A stretch of 64,000 nucleotides of DNA from the NCBI GenBank assembly GCA_900544535.1, contig UQVH01000002.1, forward strand, positions 1 to 64,000. The letters run 5' to 3'. This stretch comes from an uncultured Bacteroidales bacterium (lineage in GTDB: Bacteria; Bacteroidota; Bacteroidia; Bacteroidales; Muribaculaceae). The stretch's first letter is position 1. Each line of letters opens with the position of its first letter. Of the stretch, positions 1-8,480 are shown one piece after another. The notes below the pieces were generated by a model. It worked only from the letters and a program-made list of their open reading frames with translations. It searched no databases and was not told where the DNA came from. The position numbers and the translations under genes are program-made.

Positions 1-171
1 CGGTTTAGGCCGCCCCCGCCGCTTGGGCATCCCCTCGCCAGAAGGAGTGAGGAGATTTGATGATTCTTACCTCAAAGTTTTGCACTTCGATCTGGAATCT
101 TCACTTAAAAGTTCAATTTAAGGGTCCTATAGCGTCCTGACAGGCGATGAAAATGTCTGAGTGTTAAACTG
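1..171. other. Window edge, no supportable gene
   Basis: No gene can be supported here. One frame on the plus strand is open from base 2 to a TAA at 119-121 and could be the last 39 codons of a gene that starts before the window, but its predicted residues show no motif I recognise. The stretch then runs into the promoter of the CHAT gene. Confidence 0.3.
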
Positions 172-203
172 TTTGGCCGTTTCGGTAAAAATGGTTTTAT
201 TTG
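172..203 (+). promoter_or_regulatory. Promoter of the CHAT gene
   Basis: A TTTG at 172-175 is followed after exactly 20 bases by TTTATTTG at 196-203, one mismatch from the Bacteroidota -7 element TAnnTTTG. The predicted start near 208 would leave a leader of about 26 bases before the ATG at 234. A promoter here would make the CHAT gene its own transcription unit. Pattern match only. Confidence 0.5.
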
Positions 204-233
204 TAGCCAAATTCCATTATCACAGACTTCGAT

Positions 234-2414
234 ATGCACTTCATAAATTATATAGCACTTATCGGCAAACGTAGAGAGATAACGCCTCTTTACATTCCTG
301 ACAATATACATCATGAACTTCTCAGATGGTTATGCGGTTTCCCGCATACCATTGAGCATTATATCTATGGTTATGGATTGTATAATATGGTGATCAATCT
401 CGGAGAACGCGCCGGAGTAAAGGTGACATTTGTCTATGAGGATTCATATAACGACATAATCGAAAATGTCCATTTTAAGGCTTTGCACCCGGGTCTGAAA
501 GTGTTCCTGGATTGTACCGTGACAGATGACGAAACGCAAAACATGCGGAATTTTTTTGCTTCGTATATCGGCGACGGACAGTCTACGCTTTTGTCGTTCA
601 ACGATTTCTCTGATCTGAAAATTCCGCTTGTGAAGAGCCGTGAACAATATCTCGAGTTTCTTGAGAGCTACTGTAAGAGCAATTTTCCAGCCTTTATGGC
701 AGAAAAGACAGCCCCACACGAGCTAAGCAGTGAATTTGACAGGGGGATGCTGTTCAGTCCGACTAACTGCAATACGCTGACTCTTCATGCCGCTGCCGGA
801 GATTTTGCATTTGAAATCGCTTCTGTAACAGACGATGAGCGGCGGAATGAATCGTATGAGGCGATTCTTCAGCACAAGACGTTCAATCGTCAGGACAAAC
901 TGATCAGGCAGCTCGGCCAGTTTGATAAACTGGAATCACATTTTCTTACAACCGCTGATCTGGCTCCATGGATGCTGAGTCAGCGGAAAAGTCCGCTGAT
1001 AATTTCAATGCCTTACAATTCATCGGATCTCGCAGCGGTTATAGACAAAAGTAAAGCCGACGATGAATTCAAACCTATCCGGCGTGTTTTGAAGAAGTTG
1101 TTTACCATAGGGCAGACAAGCAACTATACGGTAGACAGAATCAATGACGGCGAGACTGATTCCCGGTTATTTGTGGACTTAATGCAGGAATGCCTTTTCC
1201 CGCGTAGCAGATTTCTTGATATAGTCAGCAGTTTTCATGCTTCCCGGCGTTTCTCCCCGTCGCTTCGCTTGCCTATGGTCGGAAATGATATCAACTACTA
1301 TCTTTCGCGTGTAGCACCGGGAGTGATCCATCGGCTGTATGATTCACACAAAAAGAAAAAATCGCTTATTCAGGCGTTTAAAGAGATCGGTATCCAACTT
1401 TCCCGACGCGAATTGTCGGAAGCCGCCAGAAGTTATATTTCCGGATGCGAACGTCAGATTGTGGCGATAACCGATCTGCCTGTTGAATGGATGGATATGA
1501 ACGGTGTACCATTGGGCTTTTCGCATGATGTATGCCGTATGCCGGAAGTGCCGTATGCGTCCGCTTTGCAAAATTATGTCATCTCTCAACTTCCGTGTCG
1601 ATTTGTCGGCAAGGATATAATCAGCAGAACCATGGTGGTGTTCGGTTCGGATGACGAGTGTTTCAGACCGTTTCAGGAAAAGGTTGCGAAGCAGTCAGAA
1701 AAATCGGGTTATAAGACCATCCGCCCGAAGACGGTTGAAGAGCTGCGTCTTGCAGTGGAGAGTGAACGGCCTCAGTTTTTGATTTTTGACACTCATGGCG
1801 GATATGACAAGGACAGTCATGAAAGTTATCTTCATATCGGAGATGAGAGATTGTATCCGGAGGCAGTTGCGGCCACGCACATATCAGCCCCGTTGATATT
1901 CATGTCGGCATGTAGCACAGCTCCGGTCTATAATCTTACCAAGACTGTTGCCAATGCTTTTATAGGTGAAGGAGCCATAGCCGTGACCGCCGCATACATG
2001 CCCTTGCCTGTTTTGGAATCATCCGTTACTTATATGCGAGTGTTGCGTCTGCTTGAGGAAGCATCCACAAAGATGATACACAAAAACTGGCTGTCGTTCA
2101 TAAGCCATGTGCTTCGCACTTCGTCAATCCATGAATCATTTGTAGAGCACCATCTTGATTCAAAGGGCGGGAATCCGGATATTCTTAAAGTCCAGTCACA
2201 ACAAATCCTGGAAGCCATTCCTTTCAGTAGCCGGCGAGATGTATTCAGATCATTACTGAAAGGGATCTCGGTCGGAGGTGAGAGGATTACCTCTGAAAAC
2301 CATATTCCGAACTATCTGATGTACACAACCATCGGGCGTGCCGATCTCGTGGATTTTGAGGTATATCATGAAACATTGTCAAAATCTGTTGAGACTCAGC
2401 GGGAAACGGAATGA
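234..2414 (+). CDS. CHAT-domain (caspase-like) protein with unknown N-terminus
   Basis: The C-terminal quarter of this 726-residue protein looks like a CHAT peptidase domain of the caspase clan. His521 lies in a DTHGG motif after a hydrophobic strand, and Cys560 in FMSACST after the next one, the usual His/Cys dyad. A further GAIAVTAAYMPL strand follows. Residues 1 to about 430 match nothing I know. There is no signal peptide or membrane segment, so it should be cytoplasmic. The ATG at 234 is the first after an in-frame stop at 204. The gene stands alone: it has its own promoter and a convergent downstream neighbour. CHAT proteases are commonly effectors of bacterial immune or cell-death systems, where a sensor activates cleavage of a partner; that role is inference here because no partner is visible. 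The fold call is fairly sure, the function is not. Confidence 0.75.
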   Translation: MHFINYIALIGKRREITPLYIPDNIHHELLRWLCGFPHTIEHYIYGYGLYNMVINLGERAGVKVTFVYEDSYNDIIENVHFKALHPGLKVFLDCTVTDDETQNMRNFFASYIGDGQSTLLSFNDFSDLKIPLVKSREQYLEFLESYCKSNFPAFMAEKTAPHELSSEFDRGMLFSPTNCNTLTLHAAAGDFAFEIASVTDDERRNESYEAILQHKTFNRQDKLIRQLGQFDKLESHFLTTADLAPWMLSQRKSPLIISMPYNSSDLAAVIDKSKADDEFKPIRRVLKKLFTIGQTSNYTVDRINDGETDSRLFVDLMQECLFPRSRFLDIVSSFHASRRFSPSLRLPMVGNDINYYLSRVAPGVIHRLYDSHKKKKSLIQAFKEIGIQLSRRELSEAARSYISGCERQIVAITDLPVEWMDMNGVPLGFSHDVCRMPEVPYASALQNYVISQLPCRFVGKDIISRTMVVFGSDDECFRPFQEKVAKQSEKSGYKTIRPKTVEELRLAVESERPQFLIFDTHGGYDKDSHESYLHIGDERLYPEAVAATHISAPLIFMSACSTAPVYNLTKTVANAFIGEGAIAVTAAYMPLPVLESSVTYMRVLRLLEEASTKMIHKNWLSFISHVLRTSSIHESFVEHHLDSKGGNPDILKVQSQQILEAIPFSSRRDVFRSLLKGISVGGERITSENHIPNYLMYTTIGRADLVDFEVYHETLSKSVETQRETE

Positions 2415-2467
2415 CGAATCCATTGGGCCGTTGTTGCTTCCCAGTCAGCCTATACTGATGCGTTGTA

Positions 2468-3772
2468 TTACAGTCCGGCGATTGCTGTCACTCTGCGGGA
2501 GATTCCGAAGTTGGTTTCGGCAATCGAGGCGAGCGTCTGTGCGGCTTCTTTGGGATCTGTATTCGCCGGATCGAGTCGGCGGGCGAAGTGTTCCTGAAGT
2601 TCGAAATAGTTGTCCGGGGTGTCCGCATAGAGGCGCGTCTTGAAAAATTCCATCCGGCTGAAAGGGGTGTCGAGTATGGCGGCAAGCCCTGAGAGAAGAA
2701 AGCGCGACAGACGCATGAGTTCGTCTTCGGTATACGAGGCCGGATCTTTCATTCGCTCGATTTCCTCAAGTACCAGCTTGCGGACCTCGCTCACGGAATC
2801 GCATGCGGTCTGTGTCGAGATCGTGATGAAACTCTGCTCCGGATAGCCGAGAAGCGCTGCTGAAATGCCGTAGGTCAGCCCGCGGGCCTCACGGATATTT
2901 AACATCAGACGGCTTCCGAAATATCCGCCGAGCGCAGTGACTGTCGCGCGGAGCGGCACGAAATCCGGATCAAGGCGTCCCGGCGCGGGAATCATCATTT
3001 TTACTGCACTTTGCTGTGATCCGGGCAGCTCGACATAAACTTCTCGCGGACTTTCGGCTGCGGGGGCGAATGAAAGGGGCGCCTGCTGATAGCTCGTGCC
3101 GGATGCTATGCGGGAAAAGGCGTCAATGACGAGCGATTCGATCTTGTCGGTGATATTGCCTGAGAGGAATACATGGATGTCGCTCGTGGCAAGACGGGAA
3201 TAGTGGAATTCGCGCAGATTCTCCGTAGTCAGTGACAGAATCTGCGGAGACGATTCGGTGCGTGATAGGGGAGATCCGGCTCCGTAGACGAGCGGCCGGA
3301 TAGCCTCGTCGGCCAGGAAGGTGACTTTTCTGCGGTCGATGTCTGTTTTTGCCGCCTGTCTGCGCAGGATGCCGTTGGCAGCTTCCTGCGGAAATGTCGG
3401 ATGGAAAACGATGTCGATCAGAATTGGCAGCAGTTCCCCGAATTTCTCATTGAGGCTGGAAAGGGTGATGGAGGTATAATGAGTGGAAACCGATGTTCCT
3501 GTCCATGCTCCGGCATATTCCAGCCGGGCAGCTATGTCGGCTCCGCTGTAATGGTTCGTCCCCTCGGCGAGCATTGATGCTGTGCAGGATGCCAGTCCGG
3601 CTACCGGTTCTTCGGCTATGCCGCCCGGCAGGGCTATTGTCAGACGGTTGACATCGACTTCGCTTCCGGTTTCGATATATATGCGTAGGCCGTTGTGGAG
3701 CGATATGACGCGTGGCGATGAGAGACGGAGTTGTCCGAAACTGTGGACTTTCGGCGGAATGGAACGGTTCAT
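2468..3772 (-). CDS. M16-family peptidase homologue lacking the zinc motif
   Basis: A 434-residue member of the insulinase/processing-peptidase M16 family, with two clam-shell halves. The position where active members carry HxxEH reads ASCTASMLAEGT (about residues 61-72), so the zinc-binding His and Glu residues are missing. The C-terminal half keeps the family's substrate-contact segment (REARGLTYGISA). In this family such non-peptidase subunits pair with an active HxxEH partner, like the alpha subunit of mitochondrial processing peptidase; no active partner is in the window. No signal peptide is evident. It lies 27 bases after the NlpC/P60 gene on the same strand and is probably cotranscribed with it. 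Confidence 0.8.
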   Translation of the reverse strand: MNRSIPPKVHSFGQLRLSSPRVISLHNGLRIYIETGSEVDVNRLTIALPGGIAEEPVAGLASCTASMLAEGTNHYSGADIAARLEYAGAWTGTSVSTHYTSITLSSLNEKFGELLPILIDIVFHPTFPQEAANGILRRQAAKTDIDRRKVTFLADEAIRPLVYGAGSPLSRTESSPQILSLTTENLREFHYSRLATSDIHVFLSGNITDKIESLVIDAFSRIASGTSYQQAPLSFAPAAESPREVYVELPGSQQSAVKMMIPAPGRLDPDFVPLRATVTALGGYFGSRLMLNIREARGLTYGISAALLGYPEQSFITISTQTACDSVSEVRKLVLEEIERMKDPASYTEDELMRLSRFLLSGLAAILDTPFSRMEFFKTRLYADTPDNYFELQEHFARRLDPANTDPKEAAQTLASIAETNFGISRRVTAIAGL

Positions 3773-3799
3773 ATAGCAGTCAGGTGGAGGGGAGAGTGC

Positions 3800-4687
3800 T
3801 TAGCGGTTGAATATGGAGTCAAGTTTCTGTTCGATTATAGTGTTGAGCACTTTTTTGCGGGCTTCTTCCGGGCTCGGTTCCGATGAAACGGTGCCGCTTG
3901 TCACCGGGGTTACAGTCTGTGTGGCAGGTTTTGCTTTGGCAGGATGCGGACGTGATTTGGCGCTCTGTCCGTCGGCGCCCTTGCGCGACGGGAGAGAAGT
4001 GACAGGGGTGAAGCCGAAGGGTTCTTCAGCCGTGACTGTGCCGGTGACTGTGGGTTGAGGTGTGCGGTCGGGGAGAGGCGCAGTCTCACGCGCCGTATTT
4101 GATGCGGGAGTGTTGGAGGCAAGCATGTCGTGATATTTCTCGACGTAACCGGCTCCTGCATATGTCCGTCTGAAATAATCGGCGTTGATGTCACTGACGA
4201 TCACTCCTTTTGATGAGGATGAGTGGATCATCTGTCCGTCGCCAATATAGATCCCCACATGAGAGATCTTCTTACCACCGCCACCCGAAGTATCAAAAAA
4301 GATGAGGTCGCCCGGCATAATCTCGGTCTTCGGCATAGGACGGCAGAAGCTGGCCTGTTCGGCAGAATTGCGCGGCAGCTTCAGTTGGAGCGCGCTGCGG
4401 TAGACGTTCAGCACCAGACCTGAACAGTCTACTCCATTGCGGTCCTCGCCACCATATTTATATGGAGTCCCTATCCAGCGCTTCGCTTCCGTCAGCAGGG
4501 CATGTGACTGGGGAGCCAGTGAGGACGGAATCTCGAAAGTCTTCTGGTCAGGCCTGGTGGCGCCTTCGACAGGCGTAGTCTTGTGGACCGTGGCATTGGA
4601 AGAGCGTGAAGCACCGCATGACGAGAGCAGCATCGAACCTGCGATCGAGGCGGAAATGAGCAGGGAAATGGATAAACGTGACATCAT
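3800..4687 (-). CDS. NlpC/P60 cell-wall hydrolase lipoprotein
   Basis: A 295-residue exported lipoprotein: hydrophobic signal peptide ending in LLSSC with Cys24 as the lipid site. An NlpC/P60 papain-like domain spans about residues 55-190. The catalytic Cys is in DCSGLV, the His in ISHVGIYIG, and the third polar residue in MIHSSS. This fold cleaves peptidoglycan stem peptides, typically gamma-D-Glu-diaminopimelate bonds. The last 100 residues are Pro/Thr/Ser-rich and low in complexity, probably a linker. The protein begins Met-Met; a good -7 promoter element sits so close upstream that the transcript may start at or within the first codon. It is divergent from htrA and followed by the M16 homologue. 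Confidence 0.9.
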   Translation of the reverse strand: MMSRLSISLLISASIAGSMLLSSCGASRSSNATVHKTTPVEGATRPDQKTFEIPSSLAPQSHALLTEAKRWIGTPYKYGGEDRNGVDCSGLVLNVYRSALQLKLPRNSAEQASFCRPMPKTEIMPGDLIFFDTSGGGGKKISHVGIYIGDGQMIHSSSSKGVIVSDINADYFRRTYAGAGYVEKYHDMLASNTPASNTARETAPLPDRTPQPTVTGTVTAEEPFGFTPVTSLPSRKGADGQSAKSRPHPAKAKPATQTVTPVTSGTVSSEPSPEEARKKVLNTIIEQKLDSIFNR

Positions 4688-4691
4688 GACG

Positions 4692-4720
4692 CAAATTTAA
4701 TCATTTTTCCTGACAGGCAA
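4692..4720 (-). promoter_or_regulatory. Promoter of the NlpC/P60 operon
   Basis: On the minus strand TAAATTTG (4699-4692) matches the Bacteroidota -7 consensus, and TTG at 4720-4718 lies 18 bases upstream as a partial -33 element. The expected start is near 4687, which coincides with the annotated start codon, so a leaderless or nearly leaderless message is possible. Confidence 0.5.
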
Positions 4721-4924
4721 CCATTAACGGACAGTTACAAATGACGGCTAAAGTGGTAAATATATCTTAAAAACGTAAATTGTCTACTTAAATTATTTTA
4801 AACCTGTCAGTTTTTGGCCTGTAACCATGTAACACAGCACACTTTTTGCCGTCTAATAGTCAAAACAGAAATTCATCAGAATTCATCGTACAAACATAGT
4901 AAGCACAAAATTATAGTAAAGCAA

Positions 4925-6469
4925 ATGAAATCAAGCAGCAAAATCATTATGCTCGCTGCCGCAACGGCAGTAGTAAGCTCGGCCATCACAGCCTATGCCA
5001 TGAAGCAGGCGCTTTTCCCGGCTGATGAGCCTCAGAGCTTCAATGAACTTTTTGCAGGCTCTGCCACGGCCCAGGGACACGTGACGAGAGTCTCGCAGCT
5101 CCCGGCCAATACGTCAGACTTCACCAGGGCGGCCGAAAGCACCATCAACGGTGTTGTTTCGATAAAGAGCTATGCCACGCCCCGCGGCTATTCACGTCAG
5201 CAGGGTGGCGGCTTCTTTGATGATCCGTTCTTCGAATACTTCTTCGGGTCGCCCGGCGGAAGCCGCCGCAGCCAGCCTCAGCAGCAGGAACAGCCCAAGC
5301 AGCAGCCATTGGGACTCGGATCGGGCGTGATCATCAGCAACGACGGTTATATCGTGACCAACAATCATGTCATCGACGAGGCAGAGCGTCTTGAAGTGAC
5401 CCTCAACGACAACCGCACGTTTGACGCTACCGTTGTGGGTGCCGATCCAACCACCGATCTCGCACTTATCAAGATCGACACCAAAGACCTTCCGGTGATC
5501 CCAATGGGCGACAGCGACGCTCTCAAGGTCGGCGAGTGGGTGCTTGCCGTAGGCAATCCTTTCGGATTCACCTCCACTGTCACTACCGGTATTGTTTCCG
5601 CTAAAGGACGCAGCATCGGCAACGGAGGCCACGGACGCATGACAATCGAGTCGTACATCCAGACTGACGCAGCTGTCAATTCAGGCAACTCCGGCGGCGC
5701 GCTTGTCAACCTTGCGGGTGAACTCATCGGCATCAACACCGCCATTTACAGCCAGACCGGAAGCTATGCCGGATACTCGTTCGCGATCCCGACCTCGATT
5801 GTAAAGAAAGTGGTCAGCGACCTCAAGCAGTTCGGCACCGTGCAGCGTGCTGTTCTCGGAGTCTCCATTTCGGAACTGACAAATGAAATTGCGAAAGAGC
5901 ATGGCATCACAGCCGTGACCAAGGGTGTCTACGTCGGCGAGATCAGCGACCGCAGCTCTGCAAAAGAGGCAGGTCTTCAGAAAAACGACGTGATCATCAG
6001 CATCAACGACATACCAACCGACAACGTGGCTCAGCTTCAGGAACAGGTAGCCAAATATCGTCCCGGCGACAAGATCAAGGTGACATACGTGCGCGACAAC
6101 AAGACCAATTCCGTCACAGTGCAGCTGCGTAACATGCAGGGAAATACCCAGGTGACCAAAGCCGGTGATTTCACCGATCTTGGCTGTGCGTTCAAGAAAG
6201 TCGATGAGTCTACTTTGCGTCAGCTCGGTCTGAGCAACGGTGTGCAGGTGACCGGTCTCTCCAAAGGCCGCTTCCAGGAAGCCGGAGTGAAGGAAGGATT
6301 CATCATTACTTCGATCAACAATTCGCGCATCAGCTCGCCTGAGGATGCAGAGAAGATGTACAAGGCAATCATGAAGGGTGGTGCCGACGAGAAAGTCATG
6401 ATTCTCCGCGGTGTCTATCCGACAGGCAAACGCGGCATCTATGCCGTTGATCTTTCAGGTGTTGAGTAA
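4925..6469 (+). CDS. htrA: HtrA/Deg family periplasmic serine protease
   Basis: A Deg/HtrA protease of 514 residues from the ATG at 4925. That start gives a normal signal anchor (MKSSSKIIMLAAATAVVSSA); the frame is open upstream to 4814 but that part does not look coding. The trypsin-like domain carries the triad His (TNNHVI), Asp (TDLALI) and Ser (GNSGGAL). Two PDZ domains follow (about residues 305-400 and 420-510). A Gln/Gly/Phe-rich insert after the N-terminus (around QPQQQEQPKQQPLG) resembles the flexible LA loop region. The protein degrades or refolds damaged envelope proteins. It is divergent from the NlpC/P60 lipoprotein and ends before a strong terminator. I saw no clear promoter in the 237-base gap upstream. 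Confidence 0.95.
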   Translation: MKSSSKIIMLAAATAVVSSAITAYAMKQALFPADEPQSFNELFAGSATAQGHVTRVSQLPANTSDFTRAAESTINGVVSIKSYATPRGYSRQQGGGFFDDPFFEYFFGSPGGSRRSQPQQQEQPKQQPLGLGSGVIISNDGYIVTNNHVIDEAERLEVTLNDNRTFDATVVGADPTTDLALIKIDTKDLPVIPMGDSDALKVGEWVLAVGNPFGFTSTVTTGIVSAKGRSIGNGGHGRMTIESYIQTDAAVNSGNSGGALVNLAGELIGINTAIYSQTGSYAGYSFAIPTSIVKKVVSDLKQFGTVQRAVLGVSISELTNEIAKEHGITAVTKGVYVGEISDRSSAKEAGLQKNDVIISINDIPTDNVAQLQEQVAKYRPGDKIKVTYVRDNKTNSVTVQLRNMQGNTQVTKAGDFTDLGCAFKKVDESTLRQLGLSNGVQVTGLSKGRFQEAGVKEGFIITSINNSRISSPEDAEKMYKAIMKGGADEKVMILRGVYPTGKRGIYAVDLSGVE

Positions 6470-6509
6470 CACACCTTAAAGAGACTCTCTCTAAAAGACA
6501 GAATAAGGA

Positions 6510-6575
6510 AATACGGACAACTCCGGTTTCACTCAGAGTGGTGAACGACAGGAGTTGTCCGTATTGTTTTTTATC
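6510..6575 (+). terminator. Terminator of htrA
   Basis: Arms AATACGGACAACTCC (6510-6524) and GGAGTTGTCCGTATT (6551-6565) form a perfect 15-bp stem. The loop holds a smaller TTCAC/GTGAA pairing. The second arm is followed by G and six T residues, the layout of an intrinsic terminator on the plus strand. Confidence 0.85.
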
Positions 6576-6610
6576 CGCGGACCATGGTGGTGGGGCATCG
6601 GTCCGCGGAT
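6573..6610. repeat. Second inverted repeat between htrA and ridA
   Basis: ATCCGCGGACC (6573-6583) and GGTCCGCGGAT (6600-6610) are perfect 11-bp arms. On the minus strand, which would serve ridA, the stem is followed by A residues rather than T, so it is not a standard terminator for ridA. It may act as a backup for htrA or as a mRNA 3' stabiliser. Confidence 0.5.
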
Positions 6611-6630
6611 GTTTCTTGTTCAATTTCCGA

Positions 6631-7005
6631 TCAGAGTGCGGCGATCACTTCGATCTCGACGAGAACCTGTTTGGGAAGCTCGCGCACGGCAACAGCCGAG
6701 CGAGCGGGGAAAGGTTCGTTGAAATTCTCGGCATATACCTCGTTCATTTCGCCGAAGAGTTTCATGTCGGCAAGGAAGACAGTGGTCTTAACCACGTTGT
6801 CAATGCTTGCGCCGGCTGCGGCGAGGATGGCTTTAACATTGGCGAGCGACTGAGCGGTCTGGGCCTTGATGCCTTCGGGTACTGTGCCGGTGGCGGGATC
6901 GACGGGGATCTGGCCTGAGCAGAAAAGCAGATTGCCTGCCTTGATTGCCTGGCTGTAAGGACCGATTGCTCCGGGAGCTGCTGTTGTTGCGATTACTTCT
7001 TTCAT
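6631..7005 (-). CDS. ridA: RidA family enamine/imine deaminase
   Basis: A 124-residue RidA (YjgF/YER057c/UK114) protein, the usual length. Family marks are the N-terminal IGPYSQA, the FCSGQIP strand, and PARSAVAV with the Arg that binds the substrate carboxylate. RidA proteins form trimers that hydrolyse reactive 2-aminoacrylate and related imines made by PLP enzymes such as threonine dehydratase. Cytoplasmic. It is the last gene of the minus-strand run that begins at murB, 46 bases after the YihY gene. Confidence 0.95.
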   Translation of the reverse strand: MKEVIATTAAPGAIGPYSQAIKAGNLLFCSGQIPVDPATGTVPEGIKAQTAQSLANVKAILAAAGASIDNVVKTTVFLADMKLFGEMNEVYAENFNEPFPARSAVAVRELPKQVLVEIEVIAAL

Positions 7006-7051
7006 GATTGGTTTAAATTTGGGGTTAATTATTAAATTGGAGATAGGGGTT

Positions 7052-8449
7052 TTATTCGTTTTGTGAAAACTGGATGTCAGCTAATTGCGTGCTGTCTGCC
7101 TCGTTGTCGATGAGTTCGGAAAGGCGGTCGAGAATAGCGGACAGAAGTTTGAAATTCCGGTCGAATTCAGGGATGAAATCAGATGCGCCGTGCTTGTCGA
7201 GTATATTCAGCACATGGCCTAAGGTATAGTGTTCAGGACTGGTGGAGGGAACCAACGGCGGATCGCTTTCGTCAGGACTTCCGTCAGCGACGGCCAGACG
7301 CACTATCAGGCCGCAGTCGATGAGTTCCGTGACTATCATTCCGGTCAGTCTCGGCGGAATGAGGAATTGGTCTGACAGGGCGCCGATATTGACAGGTTTC
7401 TCCTGACGGCGGAAGCGGCGCAGAATGACTGTCAGGACGGCCACGCAGACTTTCCGGCGATAGTCCGTAGAGATTGCCGTGATCTGCTTTTCATATGAGA
7501 ACATATTGATGCTCTGTGAAGAGCGGCAGACAAGAGCGCCCGCGAGGGTGATCAGCCACGACAGCTGCATCCATATCAACATCAACGGCAGGAAAGAGAA
7601 ACTACCGTATATGGCATTGTATTTGGACACATAGATCTGTCCTGTAACGAACAGCCATTGCAGCACCTGAAAAGCTGTTCCGGCGAGGACTCCTGCGATC
7701 AGAGCGTTCTGGAATTTGACTTTCGTGTTCGGAATGAGCATATAGGCTCCGGCGAAGAAAAGCCACGACAGGGCTACCGAGGCAAGATCGAGGAGATCGC
7801 CGATGAAAGGAGTGATGTCCGTAAACGGCAGCAGTTTCTGTATTGTGTTGGACATAAAGATCTGCAGACCGCTTGAACATATCATCAGCACCGGTAGTAT
7901 TATGAAGATCGCCAGATAATCAGTCACTTTGCGGGCAAATGGGCGATCGACCGTTACTCCCCAGATGTCGTTGAACGACTCCTCGACACTGTCAAGCAGC
8001 GAAACCAGAGTCCATAGGAGAAAAACGATGCCGACACCCACGAAGATTCCTTCCGATGCCTGTGCAAGGCAGGAATCAACGAACGAAAAGGCCATTTCGA
8101 GAGCGCGGTGCTGCGACGGAAGATACTGGTAGAGCTGGTTTTGCAGAAGATTCTGAAATCCGAAGCCGCGGCCGATCGCGAACAGCAACGCAAGTGCGGG
8201 GACTATCGCAAGCAATGTACGGTAGGTCATCGCGCAGGCCTTTGACTGAAGATCGGAACTGAGGAATGTGCGGACCGTCAGGTTGAGGGTCTTGACGATC
8301 TTTACTTTCAGCGTGTCGCGTTTGTCTTCCCATACGCCTTCGGAACAATATTCCCAGATGGCTATTGCCCGATCTTTAAGGCGTTGGACGCGCGAAGACT
8401 CCCGATTGTCATCGGCTGACGGATTTTTCTTTTTCTTCGTGAAAACCAT
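7052..8449 (-). CDS. YihY/BrkB family inner-membrane protein
   Basis: An integral membrane protein of 465 residues from the ATG at 8449. I prefer this start because the longer frame to 8548 would overlap the preceding gene by 68 bases, and MVFTKKKKN gives a plausible cytoplasmic N-terminus. The core has about six hydrophobic segments, with the family-like stretches SKACAMTYRTLLAIVPALALLF near the first helix and DSVEESFNDIWGV. The C-terminal 140 residues are soluble and resemble a winged-helix region. YihY (formerly mis-called RNase BN) has no settled biochemical role. It sits between a lipoprotein and ridA. Confidence 0.85.
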   Translation of the reverse strand: MVFTKKKKNPSADDNRESSRVQRLKDRAIAIWEYCSEGVWEDKRDTLKVKIVKTLNLTVRTFLSSDLQSKACAMTYRTLLAIVPALALLFAIGRGFGFQNLLQNQLYQYLPSQHRALEMAFSFVDSCLAQASEGIFVGVGIVFLLWTLVSLLDSVEESFNDIWGVTVDRPFARKVTDYLAIFIILPVLMICSSGLQIFMSNTIQKLLPFTDITPFIGDLLDLASVALSWLFFAGAYMLIPNTKVKFQNALIAGVLAGTAFQVLQWLFVTGQIYVSKYNAIYGSFSFLPLMLIWMQLSWLITLAGALVCRSSQSINMFSYEKQITAISTDYRRKVCVAVLTVILRRFRRQEKPVNIGALSDQFLIPPRLTGMIVTELIDCGLIVRLAVADGSPDESDPPLVPSTSPEHYTLGHVLNILDKHGASDFIPEFDRNFKLLSAILDRLSELIDNEADSTQLADIQFSQNE

Positions 8450-8480
8450 TTTCGGTAAAATGTGTGTGTTGCGGTTTGGA

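Noticed and set aside
4841..4890. Tandem AATTCATC near the htrA start as a regulatory repeat
   Set aside because: Only two short copies, imperfectly flanked, with no promoter element at a sensible distance; likely chance in an AT-rich gap.
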